Of a DNA stretch of 41,655 nucleotides, positions 39,296-41,655 are shown one piece after another (the stretch's first letter is position 1; each line of letters begins with the position of its first letter). Source of the stretch: Chloroflexota bacterium (GTDB lineage: Bacteria; Chloroflexota; Limnocylindria; Limnocylindrales; CSP1-4); assembly GCA_003171255.1 (NCBI GenBank), contig PMYK01000045.1, positions 30,735-72,389 of the forward strand, written 5' to 3'. The notes under the pieces were generated by a model that worked only from the letters and a program-made list of their open reading frames with translations, did not search any database and had not been told where the DNA came from. The translations under genes and the position numbers were made by a program.

Positions 39296-40819
39296 CTACT
39301 CAGGCAAACGACGCCGCTTGCCCTGCACGTGGGCGACGGATGTATCTCTCCTGGCCACGAGCACACCCAAGTCGGCGGGACCGAAGGCGACGTTGACGTG
39401 CACGGCGAGGTGCAGTCGCGGACCCGAGAAGTCGAACGTGAGCGTGTAGCGGTATGCGTTCGTGTAGAGGCAGACGTCGAGTTCCAGGCGATCCGGCCGA
39501 GGCCACGTGGCGCTTGCGGCGAGGGGCTGGCCGCGCCAGGCGGAGGCGGCGGCCAGGTGCTGGCCGGGCCAGCCACGCACTGCGGCAGAGTCACCCAACC
39601 GCCACGCGCCCCGGCCAAACCTCAAGCGCCGCGGGCGCTCGCTGCCCTCGCCGCACATGGCCAGCGCCCCTCCTCGTTGGGTGAACTCGAGGCGGAGCGA
39701 TCCAAAGCCGAATTGGTTTGCGTCGAAGGCGAACTCGGCGGCGGCGAGGTCGGCCTCCAGGGGTGATGAAGTTGCGCCCGGGTGCGGGACCAGGCGAAGC
39801 CCGGCGAGACGCGCGGTCAGAGCCTGCTGTGCGGCCGCGTCCTCCGGAAGCGGGTGTGGCTGAAGACGAGCCAGGACGATGTTCCACAGCGATTCGGCGG
39901 CCAAATGCATCGGCCCGATGCCGGCGGTGATCGCCACGACCAGGTCCGCGGCAGGCACGACGATGCAGAACTGGCCGAAGGCCCCGTCGGCACGGAAGCT
40001 GTCGTGTTGTCCGCGCCAGAACTGATAGCCGTACCCCTGGAGCCAGTCCGGGTTGGGGTTCAACTCTGGCCCGGTCTCGACCTGGAGCGAGGTGGCGGCC
40101 TCGATCCACTCGGCGGAAAGCAGCCGCTGCCCGCCCCAGACTCCCTTCTGCAGATAGAGCTGGCCTAGGCGGGCGAGATCCTCGGTCCGGAGCCTCAGGC
40201 CGAACCCGCCCATGCTGATCCCGCGCGCGTCGGCCTCCCAGGTCGGCTTCTCGATCCCCAGAGGCTCGAACAATCGCGGCTGCAGGTAGTCCACGAGGTT
40301 CAAGCCGGTCCGCTTGTGGACGATGGCCGAGAGCATGTAGCTGGCCGGCGTGTTGTAGAGGAAGCGAGTGCCGGGTGGGTCGGCGACGGGGAGGGACAGG
40401 AAACGGCGAATCAGGTCGGCGCCATCGCCCAGGTCGGCTCCGTCGACGGTCTGCTGGTCGTGGCCGGTGCACATCGCCAGGAGGTGGCGGACCCTCATTG
40501 CCGCGAGGTTCGGGCCGATCTGGGCCGGCGCCTCGTCGGGGAAGATGGAGACGACCGGGTCGTCGAGGCCGAAGTGGCCTTCTCCGATGGCCAGCCCGAC
40601 GGCCGTCGAAGTGAAGCTCTTCGAGACGGAGAAGAGCGCGTGGCTCAACTCAGGGGCGTTGGGGGCCCACCAGCCCTCCGCCGCGACCCGCCCGTGCCGG
40701 ACGATCATCAGCGAATGGAAGTCCGGGGCGATTCGCTCCAGCTCGTCCACCCAGTTCACGATCGCGCCCGCCGGAATCCCGAGCGACTCCGGCGTCGCCC
40801 GCTCCAGGGTCTGTTCCAC
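39296..40819 (-). CDS. Class C beta-lactamase-like serine hydrolase
   Basis: 507 residues. The beta-lactamase/penicillin-binding fold shows the SxxK nucleophile motif Ser64-Val-Ser-Lys67 (ALFSVSKSFTS), the YxN motif Tyr155-Asn156 (RFLYNTPASYMLSAIV) and GGFGLRLRTEDLARLGQLYL, typical of family members annotated as serine hydrolases or esterases. No signal peptide is seen, so it is probably cytoplasmic and not an antibiotic-resistance enzyme. The C-terminal 150 residues form a separate beta-rich domain. The GTG at 40819 is fixed by AAGGAGGGG 6 bases upstream; the frame is open further into the neighbouring gene's antisense. Confidence 0.88.
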   Translation of the reverse strand: MEQTLERATPESLGIPAGAIVNWVDELERIAPDFHSLMIVRHGRVAAEGWWAPNAPELSHALFSVSKSFTSTAVGLAIGEGHFGLDDPVVSIFPDEAPAQIGPNLAAMRVRHLLAMCTGHDQQTVDGADLGDGADLIRRFLSLPVADPPGTRFLYNTPASYMLSAIVHKRTGLNLVDYLQPRLFEPLGIEKPTWEADARGISMGGFGLRLRTEDLARLGQLYLQKGVWGGQRLLSAEWIEAATSLQVETGPELNPNPDWLQGYGYQFWRGQHDSFRADGAFGQFCIVVPAADLVVAITAGIGPMHLAAESLWNIVLARLQPHPLPEDAAAQQALTARLAGLRLVPHPGATSSPLEADLAAAEFAFDANQFGFGSLRLEFTQRGGALAMCGEGSERPRRLRFGRGAWRLGDSAAVRGWPGQHLAAASAWRGQPLAASATWPRPDRLELDVCLYTNAYRYTLTFDFSGPRLHLAVHVNVAFGPADLGVLVARRDTSVAHVQGKRRRLPE

Positions 40820-40893
40820 GGTCTTCCCCTCCTTGGGAGAGCCCGTTAGTGGCCGGCGGCCGCGGGAGCGGCCGCCTCGCTTTGGCGACGAGC

Positions 40894-41655
40894 CTAATGG
40901 GGCCACGCCCAGTTGCGGATCTCGGGCGCGTCCTCGCCCTCGGCGCGGGTGTAGGCCCGGGCTTCGGTGCGCTTGTCCTCCATCAGCTGGCGGACGTGGG
41001 CGGCCTTCGCGCCAAGTCCGGGGATCCGGTCGATGGCGTCGATGACCAGATGGAAGCGGTCCAGGTCGTTGAGCATGACCATGTCGAACGGGGTGGTGGT
41101 CGTGCCCTCTTCCTTGTAGCCGCGGACGTGGATGTTGTCGTGGCCGTGGCGGCGGTAGGTCAGGCGGTGGATGAGCCACGGGTAGCCGTGGTAGGCGAAC
41201 ACGATCGGCTTGTCCGTGGTGAAGAGCGAGTCGAACTCCGTGTCGGTCATGCCGTGCGGGTGTTCGGTGTCGGGCTCCAGGCGCATCAGATCCACGACGT
41301 TAACCACGCGGACCTTGACGTCCGGCAGGTGCTGTCGCATCAGATCGACCGCGGCCAGGGTCTCGAGCGTTGGGACATCGCCGCAGCAGGCCATGACAAC
41401 GTCCGGCTCGCCGGCCTCGTCGTTGCTGGCCCAATCCCAGATACCGATGCCGCGGGTGCAATGCAGGATGGCCTGCTCCATGGTCAGCCAGTTCGGGGCG
41501 GGCTGCTTGCCGGCCACGATTACGTTGACGTAGTTGCGGCTGCGCAGGCAGTGGTCGGTGACGGACAGCATCGTGTTCGCATCCGGCGGCAGGTAGACGC
41601 GGATGATCTCGGCCTTCTTGTTGACGACATGGTCGATGAAGCCCGGGTCCTGATG
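40894..41655 (-). CDS. xfp: Phosphoketolase, C-terminal part (5' end outside window)
   Basis: 253 residues, open to the window edge. [30 protein letters not shown], then [42 protein letters not shown] and [42 protein letters not shown], are characteristic of xylulose-5-phosphate/fructose-6-phosphate phosphoketolase. The thiamine diphosphate enzyme splits these sugars to acetyl phosphate. The end (NWAWPH) is the normal terminus. Sugar preference cannot be judged from this part. Confidence 0.95.
   Translation of the reverse strand, partial: HQDPGFIDHVVNKKAEIIRVYLPPDANTMLSVTDHCLRSRNYVNVIVAGKQPAPNWLTMEQAILHCTRGIGIWDWASNDEAGEPDVVMACCGDVPTLETLAAVDLMRQHLPDVKVRVVNVVDLMRLEPDTEHPHGMTDTEFDSLFTTDKPIVFAYHGYPWLIHRLTYRRHGHDNIHVRGYKEEGTTTTPFDMVMLNDLDRFHLVIDAIDRIPGLGAKAAHVRQLMEDKRTEARAYTRAEGEDAPEIRNWAWPH

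Noticed and set aside
37949-39766. Long plus-strand open frame over gntR and the small membrane gene
   Set aside because: Shadow of genes on the minus strand that have domains, Shine-Dalgarno sites and promoters.
39296-40819. Antibiotic-resistance beta-lactamase
   Set aside because: No signal peptide and the motifs fit the broad serine hydrolase/esterase group, so resistance is not supported.

Overview
GC-rich bacterial chromosome segment (roughly two thirds G+C), densely packed, with no rRNA, tRNA, CRISPR or recognisable transposase. The gene complement (complete PTS operon, histidine utilisation genes, DedA and many MFS proteins, PBS-lyase-type HEAT proteins), the frequent TTG/GTG starts, and many start codons lying 6-8 bases after a TANNNT-like -10 box (leaderless pattern) suggest a deep-branching GC-rich Gram-positive-related lineage. 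My best guess is Chloroflexota (Limnocylindria/Ellin6529-like), with Actinobacteriota as the alternative. No marker gene here settles this.

Layout. 1-4.6 kb: the end of rplI, an LLM flavin oxidoreductase, then a DNA-damage block with dinB, ada and a small DUF6504-like gene whose promoter carries two SOS-type boxes. 4.8-8.2 kb: a tightly coupled C1-folate operon, fchA-like cyclodeaminase/cyclohydrolase, folD (catalytic Lys replaced by Ile) and fhs. 8.2-12.3 kb: histidine phosphatase, MFS, membrane-anchored SGNH hydrolase, DedA. 12.5-28 kb: a dispersed histidine-degradation region with hutH, hutU and ftcD-hutI, separated by MFS, GNAT, HEAT and hypothetical genes. ftcD-hutI runs by overlapping genes into a SPASM-type radical SAM protein and a HEAT-repeat protein. 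28-30.4 kb: a degenerate metallo-beta-lactamase-fold protein, a candidate small RNA and a lipoprotein metallopeptidase. 30.5-38.8 kb (all minus strand): argS and a full sugar PTS (EIIC, EIIB, EIIA, HPr, EI) behind a DUF362 gene and a GntR/UTRA regulator, with recognisable promoters and operator-like palindromes. 38.9-41.7 kb: a small membrane protein, a class C beta-lactamase-like serine hydrolase and the C-terminal part of a phosphoketolase.

How the genes fit together. HutH, HutU, HutI and FtcD would take histidine to glutamate plus 5-formimino-THF. The cyclodeaminase domain that is fused to FtcD in animals is here a separate gene heading the folate operon, so histidine nitrogen and one-carbon units can enter the methenyl/methylene/10-formyl-THF pool served by FolD and Fhs. 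Because FolD has lost the lysine needed for cyclohydrolase chemistry, the FchA-like protein may supply that step. The PTS would import and phosphorylate an unidentified sugar under GntR control.
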